Assembly: GCA_964616495.1 (NCBI GenBank)
Contig: CAZTRF010000017.1
Span: 1-18,014, forward strand
From: DAOSVX01 sp964616495
Lineage (GTDB): Bacteria > Bacillota_I > Bacilli_A > RF39 > UBA660
DNA length: 18,014 nt
Direction: 5' to 3'
Shown: positions 7,657-14,466 of the stretch, piece by piece
Layout: each line of letters opens with the position of its first letter
How positions within the stretch are numbered: the stretch's first letter is position 1
Made by a program: the position numbers and the translations under genes
Notes under the pieces: generated by a model
Told to the model about the DNA's origin: nothing
Databases searched by the model: none
Seen by the model: the letters and a program-made list of their open reading frames with translations, nothing else

Positions 7657-7918
7657 TCACACCACTCCTTACTATTTCTAATAGTTCGTTATAAATATTA
7701 TCAGAAATTGTTATTTCTAAAGCCTTATCTAAAATTTTCTTTTCTTTAGCTTTAGTTATGACATCAATATCCTTTTTTAAATAAACCCCGTGACCATTTA
7801 ATTTACCAGTTTGGTCAACAAAAACATTATTGTCTTTATCTTTTACCACTCTAAATAATTCATATTTGCTTAATTTCTCACGAGTAACAAGACATGTTCT
7901 TAAAGGTGCTTTTTTCAT
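7649..7918 (-). CDS. ylxR: YlxR (DUF448) nucleic-acid-binding protein
   Basis: This 89-residue protein has the YlxR pattern: an N-terminal RTCLVTREKLSKYELFRVV, then VDQTGKLNGHGVYL, close to the family GRGAYL motif but with His for Arg. YlxR/RnpM-type proteins are reported to bind RNA, including RNase P RNA, and to affect gene expression; the location in the nusA-infB operon is canonical. The start overlaps the HNH stop by four bases (ATGA) and the end overlaps the deaminase by eight. Confidence 0.88.
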   Translation of the reverse strand: MKKAPLRTCLVTREKLSKYELFRVVKDKDNNVFVDQTGKLNGHGVYLKKDIDVITKAKEKKILDKALEITISDNIYNELLEIVRSGVNE

Positions 7919-8268
7919 TTAAAATTCATCTCTTTCCCATAATATTTTCTTTGAGTATAATATCTTAATTCTAAGGCCCTGGCAATATGTTCTTCAGTTG
8001 GTGGAGCCATACTGTCATTTATATTTCTAAATAATACTTGCCACTCATCATATACCAAAGGATTATTGTGATATAGTCTATTTAATTTACAATGAGCATT
8101 TTTAGTAAGTAAAGCACAATTTCTTAAATCGGTAGGGCCATATCTTCTACTTATTATGTGATGATACGTTAAACTATTAGTTCTGGTTATCTCATAACGC
8201 ATCCAATCAAAATCACCTGGAACATATATCTCGATAGCTAATCCTAAGATATCTTTTTCATCACTCAT
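7915..8268 (-). CDS. HNH-family nuclease-like protein inside the nusA operon
   Basis: This 117-residue protein contains an HNH-like core at about residues 33-65: LTYHHIISRRYGPTDLRNCA followed by LLTKNAHCKLNRL. The paired histidines, the central Asn and the last His match the HNH metal and catalytic pattern, but no Cys-x-x-Cys zinc knuckles are visible. Flanking regions are acidic at the N-terminus and basic/aromatic at the C-terminus (YYTQRKYYGK). GGGAG lies seven bases before the ATG. It begins 38 bases after nusA and overlaps ylxR by four bases, so it is co-translated with the operon. Other nusA-ylxR neighbourhoods that I know lack such a gene. It could be a domesticated nuclease, an RNA/DNA-binding protein or a structure-specific enzyme; I cannot choose. 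Confidence 0.7.
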   Translation of the reverse strand: MSDEKDILGLAIEIYVPGDFDWMRYEITRTNSLTYHHIISRRYGPTDLRNCALLTKNAHCKLNRLYHNNPLVYDEWQVLFRNINDSMAPPTEEHIARALELRYYTQRKYYGKEMNFK

Positions 8269-8306
8269 TAAAACACTCCCTGACTATAACCCCTTTTTAG
8301 ATATTT

Positions 8307-9416
8307 TTAATCTTTATTTCCTTCTTCATTAATTTGTTGTAAAGTTTTAATATCAATATGATATTTAGTTAATTTACTTGCCAATTTAATATTGCTCCCT
8401 TTTTTACCTATTGCCAAGCTTAAATTATCATCATCAACAATAGCCAAAGCCTTATTCTCCTCATCATCTAAAACGTTAACAATAACATTCTTAGCTGGTG
8501 ATAAAGCATTAGCAATATATTCACTAATATTAGGACTATATTTTATTAAGTCTACCTTTTCGCCATTCAATTCTTTTAAAATGCTTCCAATTCTTGACCC
8601 TCTTTCCCCAATACAAGCTCCAATTGGATCAATTTTATCATTTTCTGAGTAAACAGCAACCTTACTACGAATTCCTGGCTCTCTAGCTACCCCATATAAC
8701 ATAATAGTTCCATCAGCGAGTTCTGGTATTTCTGATTCAAACAATCTTTTAACAAAACCATAATGTTTTCTTGAACATAGTATTAATGGACCTTTAGTAT
8801 TAGCTTCCACTTTAGTTATATAAACCTTTATTGAAGAGCCCATCTTTACTTCTTCACCTGGAATCATTTCACTTTTAGGTAATATTCCTCTAGTTCTGCC
8901 TAAATCAACATAATAATTTTTTGCATCTTCCATCGCTAAAAGTCCAACCATCATTTCGCCATCTTTAGATGAAAATTCTTCAATAACGCTATCTTTTTCA
9001 GCTTCTCTAATTTTTTGCATTAAAACTTGTTTAGCAGTTCCAGCAGCAACTCTCCCAAAGTCAGCGGGAGTTACCTCTATTTCAATAGTCTCTCCAACCT
9101 TAGCATCTTTCTTCATCTTCTTAGCATCAACCAATAAAATTTGAGCATCAGGATTAATATCTGGTTCTTTAATTACATTTCCTTCTTCATCTAAGATTTT
9201 TTCTGTATCTAGTTCTTTTACTACTACATAATAAGAATAAACCTTAACATCGCCATATTCACGATCAATTGTTACCTTTACATTAGTTTTAGCATCAAAG
9301 TTCTTCTTATAGGCCGTTTGCATGGCCAATTCCATAGCTTCAAAAATTAAATCTTTAGAAATGTTTTTTTCTTTAGCTATATTTTCTAAGGCCTTAATAA
9401 ATTCTTTGTTATTCAT
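8307..9416 (-). CDS. nusA: Transcription elongation/termination factor NusA
   Basis: NusA binds RNA polymerase and promotes pausing, intrinsic termination and antitermination complexes. The 369-residue protein has the N-terminal RNAP-binding domain (~1-125), an S1 domain (~130-200, including AMEDAKNYYVDLGRTRGILP) and two KH domains, with IGACIGERGSRIGSILKEL and LAIGKKGSNIKLASKLT as the GxxG loops. There is no C-terminal acidic-repeat extension, as usual outside Proteobacteria. I start it at the ATG at 9416 rather than the in-frame GTG at 9425, because that GTG lies inside the AAAGGTGA ribosome binding site. The start follows the rimP stop at once. Autoregulation through the leader hairpin at 9692-9712 is possible but unproven. 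Confidence 0.95.
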   Translation of the reverse strand: MNNKEFIKALENIAKEKNISKDLIFEAMELAMQTAYKKNFDAKTNVKVTIDREYGDVKVYSYYVVVKELDTEKILDEEGNVIKEPDINPDAQILLVDAKKMKKDAKVGETIEIEVTPADFGRVAAGTAKQVLMQKIREAEKDSVIEEFSSKDGEMMVGLLAMEDAKNYYVDLGRTRGILPKSEMIPGEEVKMGSSIKVYITKVEANTKGPLILCSRKHYGFVKRLFESEIPELADGTIMLYGVAREPGIRSKVAVYSENDKIDPIGACIGERGSRIGSILKELNGEKVDLIKYSPNISEYIANALSPAKNVIVNVLDDEENKALAIVDDDNLSLAIGKKGSNIKLASKLTKYHIDIKTLQQINEEGNKD

Positions 9417-9417
9417 T

Positions 9418-9672
9418 TTAATCACCTTTCTCTTTACTTATAACATCCAATATGTATGATTCTTCAGTTACATCAAATTCATCAACTATTTTGTTAATCT
9501 TATTAGAAGCCGTAACAATGGTATCTAAATCAATACCATTAACCTTATCTAATTCAACTTGCAAAGTATTATAATTATTTTCCTTAACAAAAGCAACACT
9601 ACATACTATTATATTATCTTTTCTTAATTTCTTTTCAATAATATTCTTTAATTCATTTAACTTTTCTTCCAT
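9418..9672 (-). CDS. rimP: RimP, 30S assembly factor, N-terminal domain only
   Basis: At 84 residues this is a little over half the usual ~150 of RimP. It occupies the standard RimP position directly before nusA. The sequence follows the N-terminal alpha/beta domain: IIEKKLRKDNIIVCSVAFVK, LQVELDKVNGIDLDTIV and NKINKIVDEFDV, then YILDVISKE, where full RimP has its 'LEVSSPG..RPL' motif. The protein ends there, so the arginine-proline loop and the C-terminal SH3-like domain are missing. The next gene starts immediately, so there is no room for a frameshifted remainder. GGTGA stands three to four bases before the ATG. Either this lineage uses a minimal RimP or the C-terminal function is lost. Confidence 0.78.
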   Translation of the reverse strand: MEEKLNELKNIIEKKLRKDNIIVCSVAFVKENNYNTLQVELDKVNGIDLDTIVTASNKINKIVDEFDVTEESYILDVISKEKGD

Positions 9673-9691
9673 AAATCACCTACTAAAATTA

Positions 9692-9712
9692 AAAGTGGGT
9701 TTAGCCCACTTT
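9692..9712 (-). promoter_or_regulatory. Leader hairpin of the rimP-nusA-infB operon, possible attenuator
   Basis: AAAGTGGG and CCCACTTT form a perfect 8-bp stem with a 5-base loop. On the minus strand it is followed by TTTTAATTTT-like sequence. It lies after the operon promoter and 20 bases before the rimP ATG, so it would sit in the leader RNA. It could equally stop readthrough from surface protein 2, whose gene has no other terminator. Confidence 0.6.
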
Positions 9713-9737
9713 ATATATGTAATTAACTGCCAAAGAA

Positions 9738-9767
9738 ATTATAACATAAATTCCTTTTAAATAGCAA
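9738..9767 (-). promoter_or_regulatory. Promoter of the rimP-nusA-infB-truB operon
   Basis: On the minus strand TTGCTA (9762-9767), an 18-base spacer and a perfect TATAAT (9738-9743) are present. TGT directly precedes the -10, giving the extended form TGnTATAAT. It lies in the gap between surface protein 2 and rimP and gives a leader of about 60 bases. Confidence 0.7.
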
Positions 9768-9787
9768 GGTTTATTGTGTATATTCTA

Positions 9788-11986
9788 TTAATTTCCTATT
9801 ATGCATGGATCAGCTTCTGTCCCATTACCTCCAGCCGTCAGCACTTCCGAGTTTAGATTTAAAACTGCCCGGACCCCGTCCCCATTGCGCACGCCGCCGT
9901 CGTCCACAAGACCATCTCCGCCCACATCAAACACAAAGACAAAGCCATTAGAAATCCAAGCGTAAGGAGACATTGTCCACCAAGACCTGTTTATCGTTAA
10001 TGGGTTACTTAGATAGTAGCCTGAATTAGATATATAATCTTTTCCTCCAGCATATGCTGCTTCATCAACTGTTAATGTTGTTATTGGATATGTTAATCTT
10101 ATCCCTGTTGTTCCTCCGACTTTGTATGTTACTTCTACTGGACATAAGTAACTTGGAGCTAAATTGGTATCTAGCCTTGTAGCTGGTGCAAAATCCCAAT
10201 AGCTTTCTGAAGTATCCCCCCATGTTGTATCGCTACAGAAACTACTATCTGCTAAATAACTACTATAATCTATATCTGTTCCATTATCGATATATGTTTC
10301 ATAAAATAGATTTATCGCACTTTCTAATTCTCCTCCTTCTTCTCCTACTGGTGTATCACTTCCGGTGTATGAGGCATAGGCTTTGGCTTTGGCCTGTTCT
10401 TCTAATGTTGTGCCTATTCTCGTACTAACTCCAGAGTATATGTCTGTATCTAAATATAAATTATGATTATACGCTGCATTACTTCCAGCATATACTGAAC
10501 TTCCTTCTTTCTTTACTGCACTAGTTATTCCATCTAAAACGATTCTAATACTTCCGTCACCATTGATTCTTACTACTTTCCATTTGAATCCAGCAAATGA
10601 GACATTATTATTTAAATAATACCATGTCCCTCCATTTGACTCACATACCTCTGGTGTTCCATTGGCATAACATTTATATGAAAGTATACTATCATAAGGA
10701 TATGCATATAACCATGCCCCCTTATTTGCTTTACAAGTTTCATAGGTACTATATCCAGATGCTGGATACTCAACACCAATAACATCTCCTAATACTGAGC
10801 ATCCTTCTCCCCCTCGATAATAATAACTATATCCATCATCATCACTTGCTCGATATATTCCATTCTCATTTACGATATCGGTCCCAGCTGCTGGGGCTGC
10901 TCCTTTATTTACTGTTGCTGCGGTTGTGGTCTTTATTACTTCATTATCTGTTAGGAGTTTGTATCCTAAAGCAGCTGCACTTGAATATATTTTTTTACTA
11001 AATGTTGATAAATACTGAGGTATTGTTAAATTAATATTACTTGATGATGTATTCATATTTACGTATGCAAAATCATCCTCACTAGTTATTGTGGAATCAC
11101 TTAATGCTAGAGCACTTCCCTTTTGGATAGTTATTCCTTTTGTTGCTATTGTTGCATTTGAACTGTTTTTTATAGTTATGGTATGATTTCCTAAATCTAC
11201 ATTCTCAAATTTGTAATAACCTTGTCCATCAGTCTTAGTAACTCTTAACACACTTTCCATTTGTACTATTCCATTAGAAAGGTTTACTCCTTCTACTTGG
11301 GCTACCCCTTCTAAATCAGTTGTGGCTTTTGTTACTTCAATTCTTCCATTAAAGGTCCTTCCTTGGTTATAGTCCTGAAGTGCTGTGATATTATCAATAT
11401 TTAAAATCATTAAATAGTATTTTGTAGTATTGGTTAAAGAAATACTAAAGTCATTTTGTAATCTCTTCTCTTCGCTGGTTATAGGTACGGCTTTATCACT
11501 TCTTGTTATTTCACTACAATTGGTTTGAGTAGTGGTTGTTGCACTTTGTAAGGCACTTTCTGTATTACACTCATATAATTTAAAATATATTTCATCTCCA
11601 ACATAGGTATCGGTTGAAGTATTGGTACAAACATTTCCGGTCTGATATTGGCAGAAAGTATTAGTTACTTCTTTCCACATTATGGTTATCTTTTCTTCTT
11701 CACTTCCGGGATAGTTAACACTAAACTTTACTATTTCTTTTTGAGTTGTTCCTTGTTCTGCTTCTCTTAAGTCAATGTTATTCATACTGATAGTTCCATT
11801 ACCGGCAAGATAGTTAACGGTTATATTACCATGGGTACCGGTTACTACTTGAATGGAATTAGCTCCACTGTTTCCGGTAATAGTAGCTGCTGTGAAATAG
11901 GCATAGGTTATACCTATCACTAATAACACTGTTAGAGATAATATTCCGATAATAGTTAGTTTGGTTTTCTTAGATAAATCTTTCAT
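9788..11986 (-). CDS. Surface protein 2: TasA/camelysin-like N-terminal domain and C-type-lectin-like variable C-terminus
   Basis: This is a 732-residue exported protein. A hydrophobic segment (~10-30) ends in YAYFTA, as in SipW-cognate signal peptides. Residues ~35-220 share a domain with surface protein 1 (KLYECNTE, KYYL...GRTFNGRIEV). Residues ~225-290 look like a carboxypeptidase-regulatory/Cna-B fold (DGQGYYKFENVDLGNHTITI). Residues ~395-458 contain two Cys...GG.W motifs (CKANKGAW, CESNGGTW). From ~462 (FAGFKWKVVRINGDGSIRIV) to the end runs a domain often seen in gut Firmicutes surface proteins. It ends WWTMSPYAW...GDGVRAVLNLNSEVLT and resembles the C-lectin/formylglycine-enzyme fold. 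AAGGAG lies seven bases before the ATG. The G+C content jumps near residues 670-706 (see the variable region). Ligand binding is inferred. Confidence 0.82.
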   Translation of the reverse strand: MKDLSKKTKLTIIGILSLTVLLVIGITYAYFTAATITGNSGANSIQVVTGTHGNITVNYLAGNGTISMNNIDLREAEQGTTQKEIVKFSVNYPGSEEEKITIMWKEVTNTFCQYQTGNVCTNTSTDTYVGDEIYFKLYECNTESALQSATTTTQTNCSEITRSDKAVPITSEEKRLQNDFSISLTNTTKYYLMILNIDNITALQDYNQGRTFNGRIEVTKATTDLEGVAQVEGVNLSNGIVQMESVLRVTKTDGQGYYKFENVDLGNHTITIKNSSNATIATKGITIQKGSALALSDSTITSEDDFAYVNMNTSSSNINLTIPQYLSTFSKKIYSSAAALGYKLLTDNEVIKTTTAATVNKGAAPAAGTDIVNENGIYRASDDDGYSYYYRGGEGCSVLGDVIGVEYPASGYSTYETCKANKGAWLYAYPYDSILSYKCYANGTPEVCESNGGTWYYLNNNVSFAGFKWKVVRINGDGSIRIVLDGITSAVKKEGSSVYAGSNAAYNHNLYLDTDIYSGVSTRIGTTLEEQAKAKAYASYTGSDTPVGEEGGELESAINLFYETYIDNGTDIDYSSYLADSSFCSDTTWGDTSESYWDFAPATRLDTNLAPSYLCPVEVTYKVGGTTGIRLTYPITTLTVDEAAYAGGKDYISNSGYYLSNPLTINRSWWTMSPYAWISNGFVFVFDVGGDGLVDDGGVRNGDGVRAVLNLNSEVLTAGGNGTEADPCIIGN
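9869..9979 (-). other. Candidate diversity-generating retroelement variable region
   Basis: This part encodes residues 670-706 of surface protein 2. Over 9868-9927 I count 42 of 60 bases as G or C (about 70%), with 31 G and only 8 A on the coding strand, unlike the AT-rich surroundings. Framework valines (GTG, GTC) alternate with codons that are mostly NNC or NNT (GGC, GAT, GGT, CTT, GAC, CGC, AAT). That is the outcome expected when AAC/AAT template codons undergo adenine-specific mutagenesis. The GC-rich 3' edge (GGGGTCCGGGCAG) could serve as the initiation-of-mutagenic-homology sequence. No reverse transcriptase or template repeat lies in this window, so the assignment is inference. Confidence 0.5.
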
Positions 11987-12013
11987 AAAAAAAACTCCTT
12001 ACTCTATAGGTTT

Positions 12014-12042
12014 ATTATAAAGTAAGGGTTTTCTTTTGTAAA
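12014..12042 (-). promoter_or_regulatory. Sigma-A promoter of surface protein 2
   Basis: On the minus strand TTTACA (12037-12042), exactly 17 bases and TATAAT (12014-12019) match the consensus at 11 of 12 positions. The predicted leader is about 20 bases and contains the AAGGAG site. The promoter begins just after the stop of the small upstream gene, so surface protein 2 is transcribed on its own. Confidence 0.82.
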
Positions 12043-12047
12043 TGATT

Positions 12048-12236
12048 TTACTTTCGATTATAAAAGTCTTCTTTGTTGAATGAGTATTTATAATTGGTTA
12101 AAACTTCCCGATAATTAAAATATTCTTTTGATTCACTACCCAGATTATAACTATAATCATTAACATTACCAATTAGGTTATCATTAGGGTTTTGGGGATC
12201 TAATGATGAAGCTTTATAAGAATATTTTTTAAACAT
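12048..12236 (-). CDS. Small hypothetical protein, 62 residues
   Basis: I do not recognise this protein. It is hydrophilic and rich in Asn, Tyr, Ser and Lys, with no signal peptide, membrane segment or cysteine, and it ends in a basic NRK. GGTGAT precedes the ATG by a few bases, which supports translation. It starts 26 bases downstream of the SpaA-like gene on the same strand, without a terminator between them, so the two are probably co-transcribed. It ends just before the strong promoter of surface protein 2. It could be a small partner of the neighbouring surface proteins or a decaying remnant. Confidence 0.5.
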   Translation of the reverse strand: MFKKYSYKASSLDPQNPNDNLIGNVNDYSYNLGSESKEYFNYREVLTNYKYSFNKEDFYNRK

Positions 12237-12262
12237 ATTATCACCATTATTATTGTGTTCAA

Positions 12263-13243
12263 TTAAGCCTTTTTTATGCCTTTTATATAGATAATAAAAG
12301 ATAGGCTTCCTAAGATTAAGGCTACGCAGCCTATAACATAAATCATTTTAGATATTTGGTCATTAACCTCTAATTTATTATAATAAATATTTAAATTAAT
12401 ATTAGAGGTATCATCAGTTACTTCAAATGAAATAGACTCAGTATTTTTTTGATATCCAATTGGCGGTCTTACTTCTTCTAGATAATAAACTCCTGATTTT
12501 AAGTTATTAATTTCATGACTATTATCTAATTTATAAAGATAATTATAGTTTTGATCATATAACCTAAATATACCCCCATTAATTTCATAGTTTTGATCAT
12601 AGTATTTAACAGTTATTGAATTGGGGCTTGTATATAAAGGAATGGTTATTGAAGAATCAACTTTTATTTTTTCGGTTAAAAGCCTTGTGTAGCCTTCAGC
12701 TGGTATAACATTTTCTAAATAATAAATTCCTTTGGGGATATCGTTCATATAGCAATAACCGCTTCTAGTAGTACAAGAATTAATTAAATTATTATCTCCA
12801 TCTATTAAATGAAACTCGGCCCCTATAAGAACTTTATTGGTGTTTAAATCATGCAAAATAATAGCGACCTTAGGAAGAGTGGATATTTCAGTTAATAAAA
12901 TCACTTCTTTATCATATTTAGGAGAAAAATAAAAATCTTCAATATTATTGTATTGGTCAGGGCTTTTTAATTGCCTTAAAATATATCTTTCATCTTGTAA
13001 CGTAGTTATTTCTATTTTAGAGTTAAATTCTAATTTAAAGGAAGTTATAACCTTTTCATTCTCATTTAAAATTTGAAAAGTTCCGTTTTCCTTTTCTTGA
13101 TCGTTACTTTTATAGATGAAAGTGACCGGATAGGTTTCCTTTTCTTTATAGGCATAAGACTCTTCTTTAAAAGAAATATTGCTTATTAAAATACTTAAAC
13201 CAATGGTCACTAAAAAAATTCCATATAATAAACTTTTTTTCAT
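12263..13243 (-). CDS. Membrane-anchored SpaA/Cna-B-like surface protein
   Basis: This is a 326-residue protein with an N-terminal signal segment (~4-22) and a C-terminal membrane helix (~299-320) followed by the basic tail KGIKKA. Three Ig-like prealbumin (Cna-B/SpaA) modules are suggested: residues ~37-118 (weak), ~123-203 (AEFHLIDGDNN ... GIYYLENVIPAEGYT) and ~208-290 (GIFRLYDQN ... SGVYYLEEVRPPIGY). The last two have the typical E-x-x-P-P/A-x-G-Y ending. Such modules form stalks in pilins and adhesins, some with intramolecular isopeptide bonds; I cannot confirm the Lys/Asn/Glu triad here. No LPXTG is present, so the membrane helix itself is the anchor. It lies 35 bases downstream of thiI with no clear ribosome binding site or terminator, so the start and its promoter are uncertain. 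Confidence 0.8.
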   Translation of the reverse strand: MKKSLLYGIFLVTIGLSILISNISFKEESYAYKEKETYPVTFIYKSNDQEKENGTFQILNENEKVITSFKLEFNSKIEITTLQDERYILRQLKSPDQYNNIEDFYFSPKYDKEVILLTEISTLPKVAIILHDLNTNKVLIGAEFHLIDGDNNLINSCTTRSGYCYMNDIPKGIYYLENVIPAEGYTRLLTEKIKVDSSITIPLYTSPNSITVKYYDQNYEINGGIFRLYDQNYNYLYKLDNSHEINNLKSGVYYLEEVRPPIGYQKNTESISFEVTDDTSNINLNIYYNKLEVNDQISKMIYVIGCVALILGSLSFIIYIKGIKKA

Positions 13244-13278
13244 ATTATTATTATTGGAATTTTAAATGGTTTTATACT

Positions 13279-14466
13279 TTAAAGTAAATCTTCATATTCA
13301 TCTTTTAAATCATTAATCTTAATTATTTGACGACTTAAAACGGCCTTTTCAATAAGAGAATCATAGTCTATCAGTTCTTCATAACTACTAGCTTTATTAA
13401 ATTCAGGATTAATAACAGGATGATCCGGTACAAAGATCGTACAACAGTCTTCGTATGGCAAAATACTGGTTTCATAAGTATCAATAGATTTTGCAATATC
13501 TATTATTTCTAATTTATCAAAACAAGCAAGTGGTCTAATAACTGGTTTTTTTACAACTTCATTGATTACTGCCATACTGGTTAGAGTTTGACTGGCTACT
13601 TGACCAATTGATTCTCCGTTAATAAGAATCTTACAATTAGTTTTATTAGCAACTCTTTCACTTATTCGATACATCATTCTTCGCATGATGGTAATGAGAT
13701 ACTCATGAGGTATTTCTTTATAAATAGTTTCTTGTATTTCAGTAAAATCAATAATATTTAAAGTTAAATTATAATTATAAACAGATAGTTTCTTGGCTAA
13801 GGCAATAACCTTATCACGGGCTTTTAAACTAGTATGAGGAAGTGCTTCAAAATAAATGGCATCTATTTTAACCCCACGTTTCATTGTTAAGTATCCTGCT
13901 ACTGGACTATCTATTCCGCCACTTAACATAAGTAGTCCTTTACCCGAAACTCCAGTAGGATATCCTCCTAAACCTTTTATTTTTTCAAAATAAATTAAAG
14001 TTTCTTTAGGTCTAATTTCAACATTAACCATGATATTAGGGCTATGAACATCTACTCTTTTGGTCTTAAAATGCTTTAAGATGATAGCTCCCAGTTCTCT
14101 ATTAATATCAGGACTTTTAACGGGATAGTTCTTGTCTGATCTTTTAGCATCTACTTTAAATGTCTCAAAGTCTTTATCATCTAATAGCTCATTTAAAAGA
14201 TTCCCTATTTCATTTAAATCTCTTTTATCGGTTTCATAGCCAATTAAAAACTCATGAATACCAAATGTTTTTTTTAATTTATCGATAATTAAATTTAAAT
14301 TTGATTCATTACTTTTAATAAACATGCGACCTTTATCATAGGTAATATTGGCATTTATTCCTTTTAAACTACTTTTTATATTAACTCTCAAGGTTTTAAT
14401 AAAAAAGTTTATATTATCCTTTTTAGTTGATAGTTCGCCATATTTTATAACTATTATTTTATTCAT
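13279..14466 (-). CDS. thiI: ThiI, tRNA 4-thiouridine synthetase
   Basis: ThiI adenylates U8 of tRNA and transfers sulfur to make 4-thiouridine; in many bacteria it also feeds thiamin thiazole synthesis. The 395 residues comprise an N-terminal ferredoxin-like part, a THUMP domain (~60-165) and a PP-loop pyrophosphatase with LSGGIDSPVAGYL (motif at 182-188). The C-terminal segment includes LPYEDCCTIFVPDHPVINP. No rhodanese domain is present, as in Bacillus-type ThiI, so the partner desulfurase must supply sulfur directly. That partner is the gene immediately upstream: the thiI ATG overlaps its stop (TAATG). The pair matches the nifZ-thiI arrangement of Bacilli. Confidence 0.94.
   Translation of the reverse strand: MNKIIVIKYGELSTKKDNINFFIKTLRVNIKSSLKGINANITYDKGRMFIKSNESNLNLIIDKLKKTFGIHEFLIGYETDKRDLNEIGNLLNELLDDKDFETFKVDAKRSDKNYPVKSPDINRELGAIILKHFKTKRVDVHSPNIMVNVEIRPKETLIYFEKIKGLGGYPTGVSGKGLLMLSGGIDSPVAGYLTMKRGVKIDAIYFEALPHTSLKARDKVIALAKKLSVYNYNLTLNIIDFTEIQETIYKEIPHEYLITIMRRMMYRISERVANKTNCKILINGESIGQVASQTLTSMAVINEVVKKPVIRPLACFDKLEIIDIAKSIDTYETSILPYEDCCTIFVPDHPVINPEFNKASSYEELIDYDSLIEKAVLSRQIIKINDLKDEYEDLL

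Noticed and set aside
10186..10782. Open frames on the plus strand opposite surface protein 2
   Set aside because: Low-complexity His/Tyr/Leu-rich translations with no ribosome binding site, lying antisense to a well-supported gene.
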